Below, piece by piece: positions 12,086 through 24,033 of a stretch of DNA of 64,000 nucleotides; position 1 is the first letter of the stretch; each line of letters opens with the position of its first letter. Origin of the DNA: Phyto melanocephala. Taxonomy: Eukaryota > Arthropoda > Insecta > Diptera > Rhinophoridae. Below the pieces are notes generated by a model. It was given only the letters and a program-made list of their open reading frames with translations, was not told the origin of the DNA and ran no database searches. The DNA lies in the NCBI GenBank assembly GCA_941918925.1, contig OW799236.1, positions 100,828,562 through 100,892,561 on the forward strand, written 5' to 3'. Both the position numbers and the translations under genes were made by a program.

Positions 12086-15000
12086 AGAATATTTTTTTTA
12101 TATCTCTAAACATTCTTGATTTAATTTAAAAATGCTTTAAGAAGTTTCATAATAAGAAAATGAACTTAAGCCGGAATAAAATCATTTACATTAAGTCAGA
12201 TTTTTTTTAAGGAAGACTTAGATAAGCTTTTAAGACAAATTATTTTGTATTTAATAATTAACACCAATACGGAAAATACGAAAAAAAATTGAGCTGAATT
12301 TTAAACAGTTACATTTTTGATTTGATTACACTTTGAGGAAGAATTTAAATATTCCTCAGAAATCAGAGAAATATTTGAGTTCACATTTTAAAGGGGGGCA
12401 CCGAAATTTTTACCAACTCAATTCACTTTCATACTTATTCACAGCGAATTTTTAATGATGACATTTTTAGCTTAATAAATTACAAATGCCCTTTTCTTAA
12501 ACTTAAATTTTTAAAACAAAAGTATAAGATTTCAAACCATGAGTACTTAATATTTAATTAATCTCTTAGTGTGAAATAAAAATTTAAAAAAAGAGAAAGT
12601 CTTTCATGGTAGTTTTACAACCATCATAAATTGTTTACATGGTCACTGAATTTTTTTCGTTAACTAAATTGTACAATTTTAATAGGGGCATTTATATAAA
12701 TTTCATTTCTCTCCACCGAAGTACAATTTTTTAATTAATTAGCCAGTCAGTCAGTCGATGGTGTTAGTAACGCGGCCACCATTTTTCAATAGAATTTAAC
12801 ATTCAAAAATAAAAATGGAACGCATTTTTCTCATAGTCTTTAATTACAGACTTAAGTTTTAAAAAGAGATTCATCACTTTGGTAACTGTCGAAATTTAAC
12901 AAAAAAAAATTAATTCATTAAATGTTACATTAACTTACCTTTGTTTTACAAACATTATCCAATATATGAGACCATGCAAATAGGGTATTTGTTGTTATAG
13001 CAAAGCGAACAAAAGTATTCCAAAAGAATTGGAAAAAATCAGGAACACGTGTTGTTAAACAGCAGCAAAAATCACAATTACTTTAACAAGAAAGTAATCA
13101 AGTTTATCACTTTTACACTTTTGTTACGAAAAGACAAGAAAAAACTGACAAAAATTTAACACAAATAATGATTATTTTTATGCATCAGAACATGGAATTT
13201 TTTTCTCTTCACAAAAAGGATAATGGTTACAATTTTTTATTTGTAAAAGATTTATTACAAAAAAAAAAAAAAAGGAACAGACACTTGTTTACGAAAAGGG
13301 AAACAGGAAACAGAATAAATTTAATGATAAGACATCAAACGTGTAACACTTTTTTGTAATCGTTCTTATTTTTTTTTCTTCTTACTGTCAACCATTAATA
13401 TAGGATTTAAAAGGATTTTGTTTTGATTTTTCTTTTATTTTTTTTTTTTTTGTTGAATGTTGCTGGCAGGTGTTAAAACGGGTTGTTAATTTTTCTTCAT
13501 TAAATTTACAACTTTGAAATGTTAAATGAATTAAAGATTTAATTTTGTGTTTTCCTTTATTTTCAATAGAATTTTTTTTAATTCGTTTATTCACGGAGAT
13601 TTAAAAGAAACTTACACCAGGATGCACTAAAAAATATAAAATAAAATGAAAATGGACAAAGAAATATTGTAAAGAATATAAATTTTGTGACATTAACGTC
13701 AATCAGATTTTTAACACATTACACTTTTAGGGAAGTAATTAAAGGGATGGTTGGTACAAAAAACTTAAATGAAACAACAAATTTTTTATATATATTTTGT
13801 ATTTTTTTGTAAGGCACAAGCACTTTTATTTTTTCAAAACAATATTTATTTAAAAATATATAAATTTAGCAAATCAATAAAATGTTTTAAATATTTTTAA
13901 ATTTATCTTCAATTTGTGTTAATTTTTTATTTCTAATATCCACGCCCTTTTGACTTTTCTTGCACTGGGATTTTTTTAACATATTTTTTTTCTCACTTTT
14001 ATATTTGGTTTATTTTGCACAAATAATACCCTTAAACACAGACACTAAAAAAAATTGTTTCAATATTTTTTTCTGCACGTGACAGAATTTTTTTTAGAGG
14101 TCATGTTAAGAAAGAAAAAACAAATTTTTAACACCAAATTACACAAAAACTATTTGTTAAACTGTTAAATTTCACTTGACACTTTTTTTTTACCATTTTA
14201 TTATAACACGTTTAGTTCGTTTAATTTTGTTTTAAATTTTATATTTTTCCTTAAATTTGTCCTGCTTTTTTTTCTATTGAGTTTTTACATCACCCGTGTA
14301 TGTACTTTTATTTAATGTTGAGTCCATGTCCTTTTGCCGTGTTGTGTATGTCTCTAGATTCTTTGGTGTTTTAGGCTCCAACGTGTTTTTTTGTTGAAAA
14401 AAAAAACCGAAAAAAAAACATTATTTACCATGCCAGCGAGCAGCTAAGTATAAGCCACGACAAAAATACACTTTACCGTTTTTGCCGTTATTTTTCTCTT
14501 TGCTTTGTTCTACTTTATGGTTATTCCCCACATTTCCCTTTGCTCTCAACTCAACTCAGCAATATTTGGTGTAAATTTTCTCTGTGGAAAATTGTGCAGA
14601 TTTCTTAAGTGCTCTTATTGTTTTTTGTATATTGTTTATACTCATACACCCTGACACTGTAGTATTCCCTTGATTTTAAGAATTATATCGATTGTAAGTT
14701 TTTGACAGATTCCAGCTGGTTTTTCTGTTTCTTTCGAAATTTTGAGCAGAAAATACTTGTCTTCGTAGAATATGTCAAAATGTTGTGAATTTTCTAACCA
14801 TGAAATTGTTATGGTACTAAAAATTGTGCATGATGACTTGATTTGCACTAAAAAATGTTACCGGTTTTTAACCTTAACGCAATAATATCACAGCTTAGAG
14901 TTATTCAAAACTGGCTTTTTGCCATAAATTGGTTCACATGACACATCTCTAACAACTCGGAAAAAATCATGTCTGTTTTTCCCTATTCTGAAATTTTAAG

Positions 15001-15324
15001 AATTTTGAATTGTTACGTTATTATATTAAGTGTGCGATATGTCCATATATGCAAAGTTTAGGATTATAAACTGTCTAAATAGTGTCTGTATTTTAATGAG
15101 ATTTCTAGTTCAGATATTGTAAAAGATTCAAAATAAAGAAAACGCGATATCTGCATGACTAACTCTAATAGAGAGAAAATACTGAAAATAACAAGCTTCA
15201 ATTTTATCTTACAATTCGAAGCCTTGTTATTCCCTCTGAGGGAAATTATTGAAAGCCATGATCAAAATAGATTTTCCATGTATTTCATTTCATACTTTTC
15301 TTGTTAGTCGTAAAAGTTTAGGAA

Positions 15325-15359
15325 AACTAACTAACTAACTAACTTACTAACTAACTAAC
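15325..15359. repeat. AACT tetranucleotide microsatellite
   Basis: Eight or nine AACT units are interrupted once by TTACT. Confidence 0.95.
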
Positions 15360-15508
15360 AGCATGTATGGTTATCTGACTTTAAAAGACTTAATGTCAGG
15401 AGCAATATAAAGGAGACTTAAGTCACAGCTTTAACTGTGTTATATACACGTAGAAAACAGCCATGTTTAGGTCATGATCATGAATTTTCTTTACGTATAC
15501 TAATACTA

Positions 15509-16422
15509 CAGGGTGGACCAAAAGTCACGCCTGCGTGTAAAAATTGAATAACTTTTTTGTTTATTAATATTTTTTATTAAATTTTTTCAGATTTTATTTA
15601 TCGATTCGTGTTACACCACCATGCAAAATTTAACGACTGAGCAACGAACGAAAGTGGTAGAATTTTACTTTTCCAATGGGCGCTCAATTTTACTGACGCA
15701 ACGAGCATATCGAAATTATTTCAACACCAGAAATGCACCTAACCAAACCACAATTAATCGTTTAATTGCACGGTTCCGACAACAAGGTGCAGTTTCAGAT
15801 TTGCCACGATCAGGAAGACCAAGAATAATACAGAATCAAGTGAACATTGATCGTGGACGGCCCTACTTCTTCGAGGATGAAGTTGGTAATACAGTAACGG
15901 TGAATGGGGACAGATATGGCGCTATGCTTAATAATTTTGTACGCCTTGAGGCAGCCGACAAGTGGTTTCAGCAGGATTGAGAACAGCACGCACGGTCCGT
16001 GCCATAATGACGCTTTTAAATGAAATTTTTGACGACCGAATTATCTCGAAAAATTCAGAATTTAATTGGCCAGCACGTTCGCCGGATTTAACTGCCCCTG
16101 ATTATTTTCTTTGTGGTTATCGCAAAGAACGATTGTATGTAAACAAGCCTCAAACTATAGAGCAGCTAAATAACAACATTGAAGCTGAGATCAGGGCAAT
16201 AGAGCCTGAAACCTTGCGTGCAGTTATGCAAAACGCCTGTTTAAGAGCCCAATTGTGCATCGATGAAAATGGTGGTCATCTCTCTGACATTATTTTTCAT
16301 AATTAAAATTTAGGTCATACAAAGATAATATTATAATTAAAAAAAAAATTTTAATAAAAAATAATAATAAACAAAAAAGTTATTCAATTTTTACACGCAG
16401 GCGCGACTTTTGGTCCACCCTG
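15509..16422 (+). mobile_element. Internally deleted mariner-like transposon with intact ends
   Basis: The termini are long inverted repeats: CAGGGTGGACCAAAAGTCAC at the left and its counterpart ending GTGGACC-type CCACCCTG at the right. They extend inward through CGCCTGCGTGTAAAAATTGAATAACTTTTTT for about 50 bp. TA dinucleotides flank both ends (15507-15508 and 16423-16424), the Tc1/mariner target duplication. The 914-bp length is shorter than a full 1.3-kb element because the centre of the transposase is deleted. The near-identity of the two ends suggests this copy is not very old. Confidence 0.9.
15621..16306 (+). pseudogene. Mariner-like transposase, deleted and frameshifted
   Basis: The product would be a cut-and-paste transposase of the Tc1/mariner superfamily. 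The start at 15621 gives an N-terminal helix-turn-helix region (LTTEQRTKVVEFYFSNGRS, residues 4-22) with a second helix set ending GAVSDLPRSGRPR (about 56-68). The reading then jumps directly from IIQNQVNID to GRPYFFEDEVGNTVTVNG. The segment with the first catalytic Asp (the SDEAHF motif in relatives) is therefore lost. WFQQD at 15962-15976 marks the second Asp and is followed at once by a stop. A different frame then continues with the C-terminal NWPARSPDLTAPDYFLCGY (third Asp region) to the stop at 16306. One frameshift/deletion and one large in-frame deletion make it inactive. A rescue source in trans would be needed for movement. Confidence 0.9.
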
Positions 16423-16424
16423 TA

Positions 16425-18160
16425 TAACTATTAAGTGAAAATCAAACAAAAAACGACCATGCCTCCAATATAAAATTATATTCTTGATTTAGACAATATA
16501 TTAGTCATCTGGTGTTCACTCTCTAAGAACGATTAGTTATGTAGACCAGAGTAGAGTCTCATCAGTTCCCAAAACCTGAGCATCAAATCTAATATGACCG
16601 TGGGTTAATAAATAAAGACATAAAGTACAATATATGAAATGACCCGTAAATTATTAAGCTTTCCACATAAACCGTTATCTTTAAAAATGGATGTAATGTA
16701 ATAGATGTAAATGTTAAATATTTAACAAAACAATTTAATACGAAGTCGTGCAATAAAATCTCTCGTAAACCTTAACACACATAAAAATTTTAATAATATA
16801 TATGTTCCCGTCATTCCTATAAGGAGCAGAGGGCCGTACAAATTTTAATTCGTTCTAGGAAAAAAAAGAAAAAATTCGTTCTAGGAAAAAAAAAAGAAAT
16901 CGATCTTTCTACTTCAATCGCTGATTTGTTAGTCATTTGATTCTGGCTCTACTTTTAAAGACAAAGTAAGAACATGCTAATTGTGACTAGTCTTTGATAC
17001 AAACAGTCAAGTCTAACGTGATTTTATAAGTGAAAACAAAATAAATCCCTTGCAAAACCAGAAGGCTTTAAAAAATGTTTTATTTTCTAGTTGTTCGGGG
17101 TGTTTTAGGATAAGTGTTAGATTAAATAAATCGTTGACGAAAAGTGTAGGACAATAAATCGTTTATGACGTTTTCAAACCACTTTCAACAAAATCAACAA
17201 GACCTCTAGGGAAGCAATGCCCCCCATTTAATAGTTTACACAATATCTCCAACACATTAAGTTGTATAGATTAGAATTATATCGCACACATTGTTGATGA
17301 CGTAGACTGCTTTTGTATATTTTTTAAAACAAAAAAAATGCTTAATACCGTTATTGACAAATTTGGAAATGTCTTAAAGTTATTGCTAAAGTTGATATAA
17401 TAACCGGGGTTTTATCTTTATTATCACATGCAACCTTAACTTTGAAACAGAAAAAGAAAGACAGGGAAATAAGACTCACACACCCAAATTTATGCGGTTT
17501 TAGAATGGTCTTTTGGACCTTAAATTCCACTAGAGCAAGCGAATTTTTCAGGGATGTAATAATAGTGGCTAAACAAATTGCATCACTATCAGTTGTGATG
17601 CAATAAACATCTGCATCTACCGAAATCACTTCGATTAATGGCCTCATACTTCTATTAATAAAAAATTTAGAAAATATAAAAATCTCTTATTTAAACTACT
17701 TGAAGTGGATGACAAGGTGACTCAAATTTAAAACGATATACCCTTTGAACAGATTTGAAGGCAATAGAACATAAATATTTTTTTATGCAAGATTGAAATC
17801 AATAGAAAACAACTTAAATATCCATGTCAGAGAACATTTTCCAAAAAAAATTTAATTATGCTTAAACGTTTTAAAAGGTATGAAGTAAATTTGATCTGGT
17901 TTTGAGCAACCTTCTAAGAGAAGGGCTTGTTATACACAATAATACACAATGCCATAAGACATTTTTTTTTTTTAATTTAAAATTTTTGATCACGACCCGA
18001 TTTGTTATTTTCCTAAATGTTTTTTTGAAAGAAAATCCAATATCCTCACAAAACAAATTGGTTCTATATCATCTTGATTTTAAAAGAACTAATTTTATCA
18101 TGGTAGTAGTTCAAGTTAAATATAAAACTTTATTATAATAACTGAACTTAGTGTTAAATT
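16425..18160. other. No gene recognised
   Basis: A tandem duplication of AATTCGTTCTAGGAAAAAAA lies at about 16849-16892. The rest is AT-rich. Open frames at 17351-17647 (minus) and 17871-18138 have no domain signature and overlap each other on opposite strands. Confidence 0.5.
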
Positions 18161-18510
18161 ACAGACGGGTCGAAGATTGATGATCGAATTGAAATTGGTT
18201 TCTATGACATAAAACGAAACAGAGGTAAATACTTTCGTCTACCGGACCACAATTATCTAGCCTTAGATTGTAATAACGAAAGGCTTTAGATGGAAAACTG
18301 GGATAAGTAACAAAACTCCGATTCGTATATTTATGGGCAGTAAATCTGTTATTAAAATCCTAATAAATGAAAGAGTGCAACCTTGAAGTATCCTGCATTG
18401 TAAGAATGAGGTAACCTCGCATGCAAATTCTGAGCAGCTAGAGATAATATGGATACTAGGCCAACATGATATAATTTGAAACGAATAGGCCCGGAAATTA
18501 TTTCAAATTA
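18161..18510 (+). pseudogene. RNase H domain relic of a LINE
   Basis: In frame from 18161 the sequence reads TDGSKIDDRIEIGFYDIKRN. This is the first strand of a retrotransposon RNase H domain, whose catalytic Asp lies in the TDGSK motif. RLPDHNY follows about ten residues later, matching the conserved LPD/H block of I- and R1-clade elements. Further on, EIIWILGQHDI (about 18440-18475) resembles the WVPGHxGIxGNE motif, with the GNE Asn and Glu after a stop. Several stops and the loss of flanking domains show a dead fragment. It may belong to the same broad LINE group as 560-1085, but they are not contiguous. Confidence 0.65.
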
Positions 18511-18889
18511 AAATATTTCTAATCACCGTCACCTTGGAAAATATTTAACCATTTTGAAATTTCAAAAATTAACATTAAATTCAGACAATAAAAGAACACG
18601 TCAGGAAGTGGCTAAGTATTGTTGTAGGTAGGATAAAGAATATACTATGGGATAACCAGAATCCAAAAAATTAAGAGGAGGTTCTAAAAATGAGTAGCAC
18701 AACACCAAGAAGATTAACTATTGTGGCAACAAGTCGAAGGAAGTGTATTAGAAAAATATGCAGAATTTGGAATAGCAAAGGAGTTCAAATTGAAGATTCC
18801 TAAGGAGAAAAATTATAGAGTTTAGTTTCTCGACCTAGTAAAGTTATAGGATGAAATTGGTATTTTAATAGGGGAATTTTTATACCCTT

Positions 18890-18998
18890 CACAGTGAGTG
18901 GAAAAGGGTATATATAGGCTCGTCATTCCGTGTGAAATTTCTACAATTTAAATTTTCGACCCCATAATATATATAATTTCTGAAAGCTTACGAATAGG
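18890..18998 (+). mobile_element. Family A fragment, 5' end only
   Basis: It starts TATACCCTTCACAGTGAG, folds back onto AAAAGGGTATA, then has GTCATTCCGTGTGAAATTTC, GACCCCATAATATATA and CTGAAAGCTTACGAATAGG before similarity stops. This is the first ~110 bp of the element. Confidence 0.75.
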
Positions 18999-21639
18999 AT
19001 TCTTACTTTTTTTATTCTTTAGAGCTCCTAACAGAATAATTTTGGCATACGTGTTTTATTGTATTATTGTTTTGGGCTTCTTAATAACACCCTTTTCAAC
19101 CTAATCTATTATCAAATGGGATCAAGGTTATAGTGAATGGAAATCACTTAACAATTATCCTTTAAGAGATTGTGTCTTATGATAAACATTTAGAAATCTA
19201 AGAAACTATTTTCCATCAGCATATATTTCAGAAAAATTTATCTTATCACTTTAAAATATGCAATAAAATCTATTCCCATATAATAGTTTGCCTTATTGTC
19301 CAGAAACTCTTAATGTCTTTAAAAAAAGTTTTTTGTTTTCTTCATACAAGAAAATTTAAGTATTCTATATGCCATAAAATTCAATAAATTCTATATTTAA
19401 CTTATCCAAATTCCTTATCCGAACAGCTGATCCTGCTAATATAACTTCAATTTCGGCAATATTTATTACTCTGATCCATGCTCCGTATAGCACACGTACA
19501 CATAAAATCAGTTAAGTACACATATTTACAAAATGGTAGTTAAAATCAGCTGTTCTCATTTATTTTAAACGTTACGAAGAGCAGAAAATTTCTGCAAAAT
19601 ACAATAAACAACACACAACCTAATTCAAAATGTTACTTCCAATGCTGCCATAATATAAAACTGCACATAGATTTGTACAGATTCACAACAATAGTCCAGT
19701 AGATACTCGAGAAGAGTATCAACAAATTAACTCTCTTTTCGTTAGAAATTTTCATTCTATAGAAAATAAACTCCCTTTTCTCTTTCGTTGCCTGACCATG
19801 TTTGTATGTAAATGTGTTGGCATTTATATTTGTTCGGTCTTTACTGTAACATTTTGCAACTGTGTCCTCTCAACCCTCTTATGTTTGCTTTAGTGAGTTT
19901 TACTTTAATAGATTTAATACTATGCTTGACACATAAGGCGCCTGTCTCTATGGTAAAATGTCAGGTTTTTTGTTATTGTTGTTGATTCTAGTTATTCCTT
20001 TCATTTCGTACTATAACTAAATACATACATACGACTATGTAAAAATATTTTTAATGGTAAATATTTCATACATACATACATTCACATATAAAAAGATATA
20101 AAGAAAATCGAAATAATCATAAAAAAAGTACAATCATACAAAGTGTACTTATGCACGTTTAAAAAGGGGATATTTTTATTTTTGTTATTATATCTTGATT
20201 GAAATGTCAGAATAAAAAGGATTAATTTAAGAAAATTAAAAAAAAAAATTTCATAATTTTCAAAACATTTGTACTGGATCATCAAGTACTATTTTTGTTC
20301 AATTAAAGGTACTTTAATTAATGCCAAGTGTGTGGTCATATTGTTTAAGTAAATTGAGAAAAAGGTGTAAAAGTACTTTTAATTTCATCCCTGTGTTTTT
20401 ACTGTCAGTGTTTTTTTTATCTCATTTTCGCAAATTCCTTTTTCTGTATTTTGAGTTTTCTTTTAAGCAGCCAAAACTGAACAGACCGAATGAAAAAACA
20501 TGTCAATACTGGAATTTTTGTTGTTGATTATTGTAAACTTCTACTCCTGTATGTATGTACAAGCATATGTATGTATGTACGTATATAAATGGGTATGTAT
20601 TTTTTACTACTACTCCAGCCTGCTGCTTGATGGTTAATTTTGCTTGGGGGTTTCTTATAAGAGTAAGGGAACCTTTCGCAAAAAAAAAAAAAATACGATA
20701 AAAAAAAACACAAACATATAAAATTCACAAGCGCGCGGCGGGTGTGGTCCATATTAGAAAGAAATACAGGAAAATTGAAGTTTTTCTCTTATTGCAAAAT
20801 TAAATTGTTAACATTTTGTATCGGTTTAGTTTGTTTTCTTAATGAAAAAAAACTAATTTGTTTAAACATTTCATTTATGCTTGGTTGAATGTTGAAACAG
20901 TTTTTCATTTTTGTTTTTTTTTTTTTTTGCCAACCACCCTTTTTTCAATCCGAAGTCACCCTGTGTTTTTCATTTATTGTAGAAAAAAAGAAATGTTTAA
21001 TAATTAACCTTTAATTTTTCCAATTTTTTCACTTTTCTTGTTCACTGGTTTTAACTTATTTGTAGTGGTTTGCTTTAAAATTTTAATAAAATTCTAAACA
21101 AATTTGAAGGAAACTCTTTGTATTCTTATTTCAATTTCCTTTTTAATATTTTTCCATAAATAATTTTGTGTAAAAATATACAAATTAACTTTTTATATTT
21201 TTTCTTTTTTGTTTTCCCGTCGTTACACTGTTTAGTTTTAATCTAAAAGGCGCACACGTTCGCTTTTCGAGCACAACAACTGAGAACTAAATTGCTCTTG
21301 AATGGTGCTACATACAGGAACCTGTGTTGTCGAACAGTCTGTCTGTCTGTCTATTTGAATGTGTTGGGTATAAACATTACCACACAATAAACAGCAAAAG
21401 ATGCCTTAAATTGTAATACCCACCAACAGCCAAAACAAACTGAGTAAATACATATTCTTTCCCATCTACAAAAACTCTATTTACGATGCTCTCAACTGAC
21501 GAAAAGTATGCGAATATCTCAAACCGGTTAAGTAACTTTTTTTTTAACTATCTCTTTGTACTTCCTCTCTTATGTTCTTGCACTTGCTAGTGTTTTTGAA
21601 TTGAACCTTTTTTTGATGTAATGAAAACAAACAGTTCAA
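18999..21639. other. No gene recognised; microsatellites
   Basis: AT-rich DNA with ATGT-type repeats near 20013-20110 and 20548-20586. A short GC-rich spot, GCGCGCGGCGGG, lies near 20732, and a GTCTGTCTGTCT run near 21336. A somewhat GC-richer block at 21247-21340 might be regulatory, but I cannot support a promoter call. Confidence 0.45.
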
Positions 21640-21647
21640 TGTGTGAC

Positions 21648-22745
21648 CATAGCTGCCAGATTTGACGATTTATCGTCATTTTGACGATTTTACGTGCTAA
21701 AATTAAGTGTTGACGATTTGACGATTTATGCTATGTTTTTGACGATTTTCAAGAATTCAAGTTTGCAACATTTTTCATTACTTTTATATCAACCTTAAAC
21801 TAAATAAAAATAGTTTGTAACGGTTTTTTATGTTATTAATAATAGAACAGAGTGAAAGAGATACATCGATCATTATTTAATGTGTTTGTGTGGGTAATTT
21901 TTCCACTTTGTACTTTTTTAACATAGTATATGCCACATATTATCAACTGATACCTACAACACGAACAAAAATAAATTTGGAAATGCGTTTAAAACAATTT
22001 TAGTTTTTTAAGTAAACTTATTTAAATTATTGAAGTGACAAATTAATATGCTTAAATACTTAAAAAAAATGGTAAGTTCTTTTTAATTATACATTAAAAC
22101 CTTAAAAATCAAACATTATATTTTCAATAGAAAACCAAGATGATGAAAATTCTAGCAGCTCTTCCTCTGTAAGTAGAAATTTCATCCATTTTTTATACAA
22201 AACTTTGTAGTAGCTAAAATGGAATTTTACTGGTATTTTTCACAGGTAACGAACAAGTAGAGGAAAATTAAGGAAGACTGGTTTGCAGATTCAGAAATAA
22301 GTTTATGGGCTAAAAAGCGAAACGATGTAATTTATTTTGGCGTTGTGCTCGTCTTACGCTTGCCTAAAGCTACCTTAATCGGTAGAAACTTTAGAAAGAA
22401 ATGATTATAATTATTTGTCAATTAGTCTGAATTAGATGCAGCCAATTCATTATTTATTATTTCTTGTATTTATATACTTATTAATATTTATTTTTCGAAA
22501 TTAATTCTAAATTGTATTATATTTATTGTCATGTTCTTAACTTAAAAGGGTCTAATAAAACCATTGATCTCTCTGGATTTAAAAAGTTTGTTATGTTATG
22601 CATTAAATAAAAAATGTTTTGTTTTGAAAAATGCGTTTTCTTTATTTTGACGTTTTTATGACGATTTGAGTAAACTATTTGACGATTTTGACGATTTTTT
22701 TCCCCAAATTAGACGATTTTGCCCCTATTTTATCTGGCAGCTATG
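21648..22745. mobile_element. Deleted hAT transposon with perfect TSD
   Basis: The ends CATAGCTGCCAGAT and ATCTGGCAGCTATG are a perfect 14-bp inverted repeat. They are flanked by an identical 8-bp duplication, TGTGTGAC (21640-21647 and 22746-22753), the hAT signature. Both subterminal regions carry about five copies each of TGACGATT, all in the same orientation (21665-21750 and 22650-22725). The interior (about 850 bp) lacks a full transposase; only a small relic with good splice sites remains. At 1098 bp it is a non-autonomous derivative. The exact TSD and ends suggest a relatively recent insertion. Confidence 0.9.
22062..22420 (+). pseudogene. Transposase N-terminal relic inside the hAT
   Basis: A possible spliced 5' part of a hAT transposase gene. 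Candidate exons are ATGCTTAAATACTTAAAAAAAATG (donor GTAAGTTC), a Ser-rich exon NQDDENSSSSSS (acceptor TTTTCAATAG, donor GTAAGTAG) and a third after TTTTTCACAG. Downstream RKIKEDWFADSEISLWAKKRND resembles the K-x-W-x-x-D-x-x-x-x-x-WL start of the zinc-finger region of hAT-related transposases. Stops and frameshifts interrupt it and the catalytic domain is gone. The splice sites are directly visible; the family match is inference. Confidence 0.4.
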
Positions 22746-22753
22746 TGTGTGAC

Positions 22754-24033
22754 ATATATAAAACTCTCTTCTATCACAACTTGCTCTCATATTATTTTCT
22801 TTTTGAATTCTGGTAATGTTTCTCAGGTGTGTTACGAAAACTCTTCTACGTAGCATGCTGGCTAACATATGTAACTGTTAAACTTGAAACCAGTTAATGT
22901 TGCTTGGTGTTGTGATGTTGATGCTGTATATTAATTTGGTTGGCTTAATCTTGCTTTTAACCTCTTTAAAATATACATTTTTTTTTTTAGAAACAAAAGT
23001 ACCTAAGAAGCCCTTCCTCATTCATTGATACAAGTACTAGTATTATGTTACCTGTTAGTTATGTTTCTTTATTTTTAAGTTTTCATTTTACCAATAACCC
23101 TTTTTATGGCTGCTTTTTAACCATATGATGGAAGCAATAAAAGTTATAATGAATTCCTAACATAAAATTTGCTTGTGTAAACAAGTAAATGGCACTTAAG
23201 GATATCTTTTTAACGTTGATATTAGCAATGGCATAAATAAATATTCAGTTAAATGAAAATAAAAAAAACAGATACAAAATTTTGTAATTTTTGTAAACAG
23301 AACCTAAACGGAAATCAGAATTCAAATTTTTGTTTAAAACACTAAGATAAATTTAATGAGGGTGTTCGAAAGAGGTTATAACTGATATTTTTAAAAACTG
23401 AACTGTTTATGAAGTCTTTACATTGTTGCTCCTTTTCCTTCAAGTGTTACTTAAGATAATACTATTATTGAATTATTCTGAATTGCATAATTGTTGTAAT
23501 TTAATTTTATTGTTATAAACTGCCTATTTTCTTAACGACAAACTTGTGGCTTTTACGATTTTTTTACGAAGATATGAGAAAACATGACTGAGGCGGTCTG
23601 GTGATTTAGTTTTTACAGTTTTTGAGAAGCACTCTTGCTAAACAGAAGTCTTCCGGTTTAGGTCAGACTACTCACGCTCAGGGACTCATAAGCTGACATA
23701 TTTCACCATTAAGAAGTTATTGGTAAAATAAAATTGCAACGAATGTAAGTAACAAGTATATTGGGAGAATTTGTGTTTTCAATATTTCATGTTACTATTG
23801 CAACAGGATCCTCTCCCTTTTAGTTATTGCCTAATCCTCTAGGTGTCAAAGAGTTATCTTAATAATTAAAACCTATTCTTCTAAACACAATTTGTAGATC
23901 ACCTGTTTTCGTAAAATTATTCAATGTCGTGTCGTGACTTCGTTTAATAAATTTATAATTTTAAAATTTGTCTAAAAAAGTGCAAAGTTTTTAAACAAAA
24001 GGTACCTTAACTCATTGCATTTCCAATTATTTT
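22754..24033. other. No gene recognised
   Basis: AT-rich sequence without recognisable repeats or coding content. Confidence 0.5.

Larger units (their letters stand above)
10451..15506. other. No gene recognised; AT-rich with homopolymer runs
   Basis: About 5 kb with many A/T runs, such as poly-A at 13258 and poly-T at 13437. Short open frames at 13168, 13388 and 14642 are low-complexity Lys/Phe/Asn strings without motifs. I see no transposon ends except the dispersed fragment at 12030 and the AACT microsatellite at 15325. Confidence 0.5.

Noticed and set aside
21247..21340. Promoter or first exon of a host gene
   Set aside because: Slightly GC-richer, but no clear initiator, TATA spacing or downstream open frame to support it.
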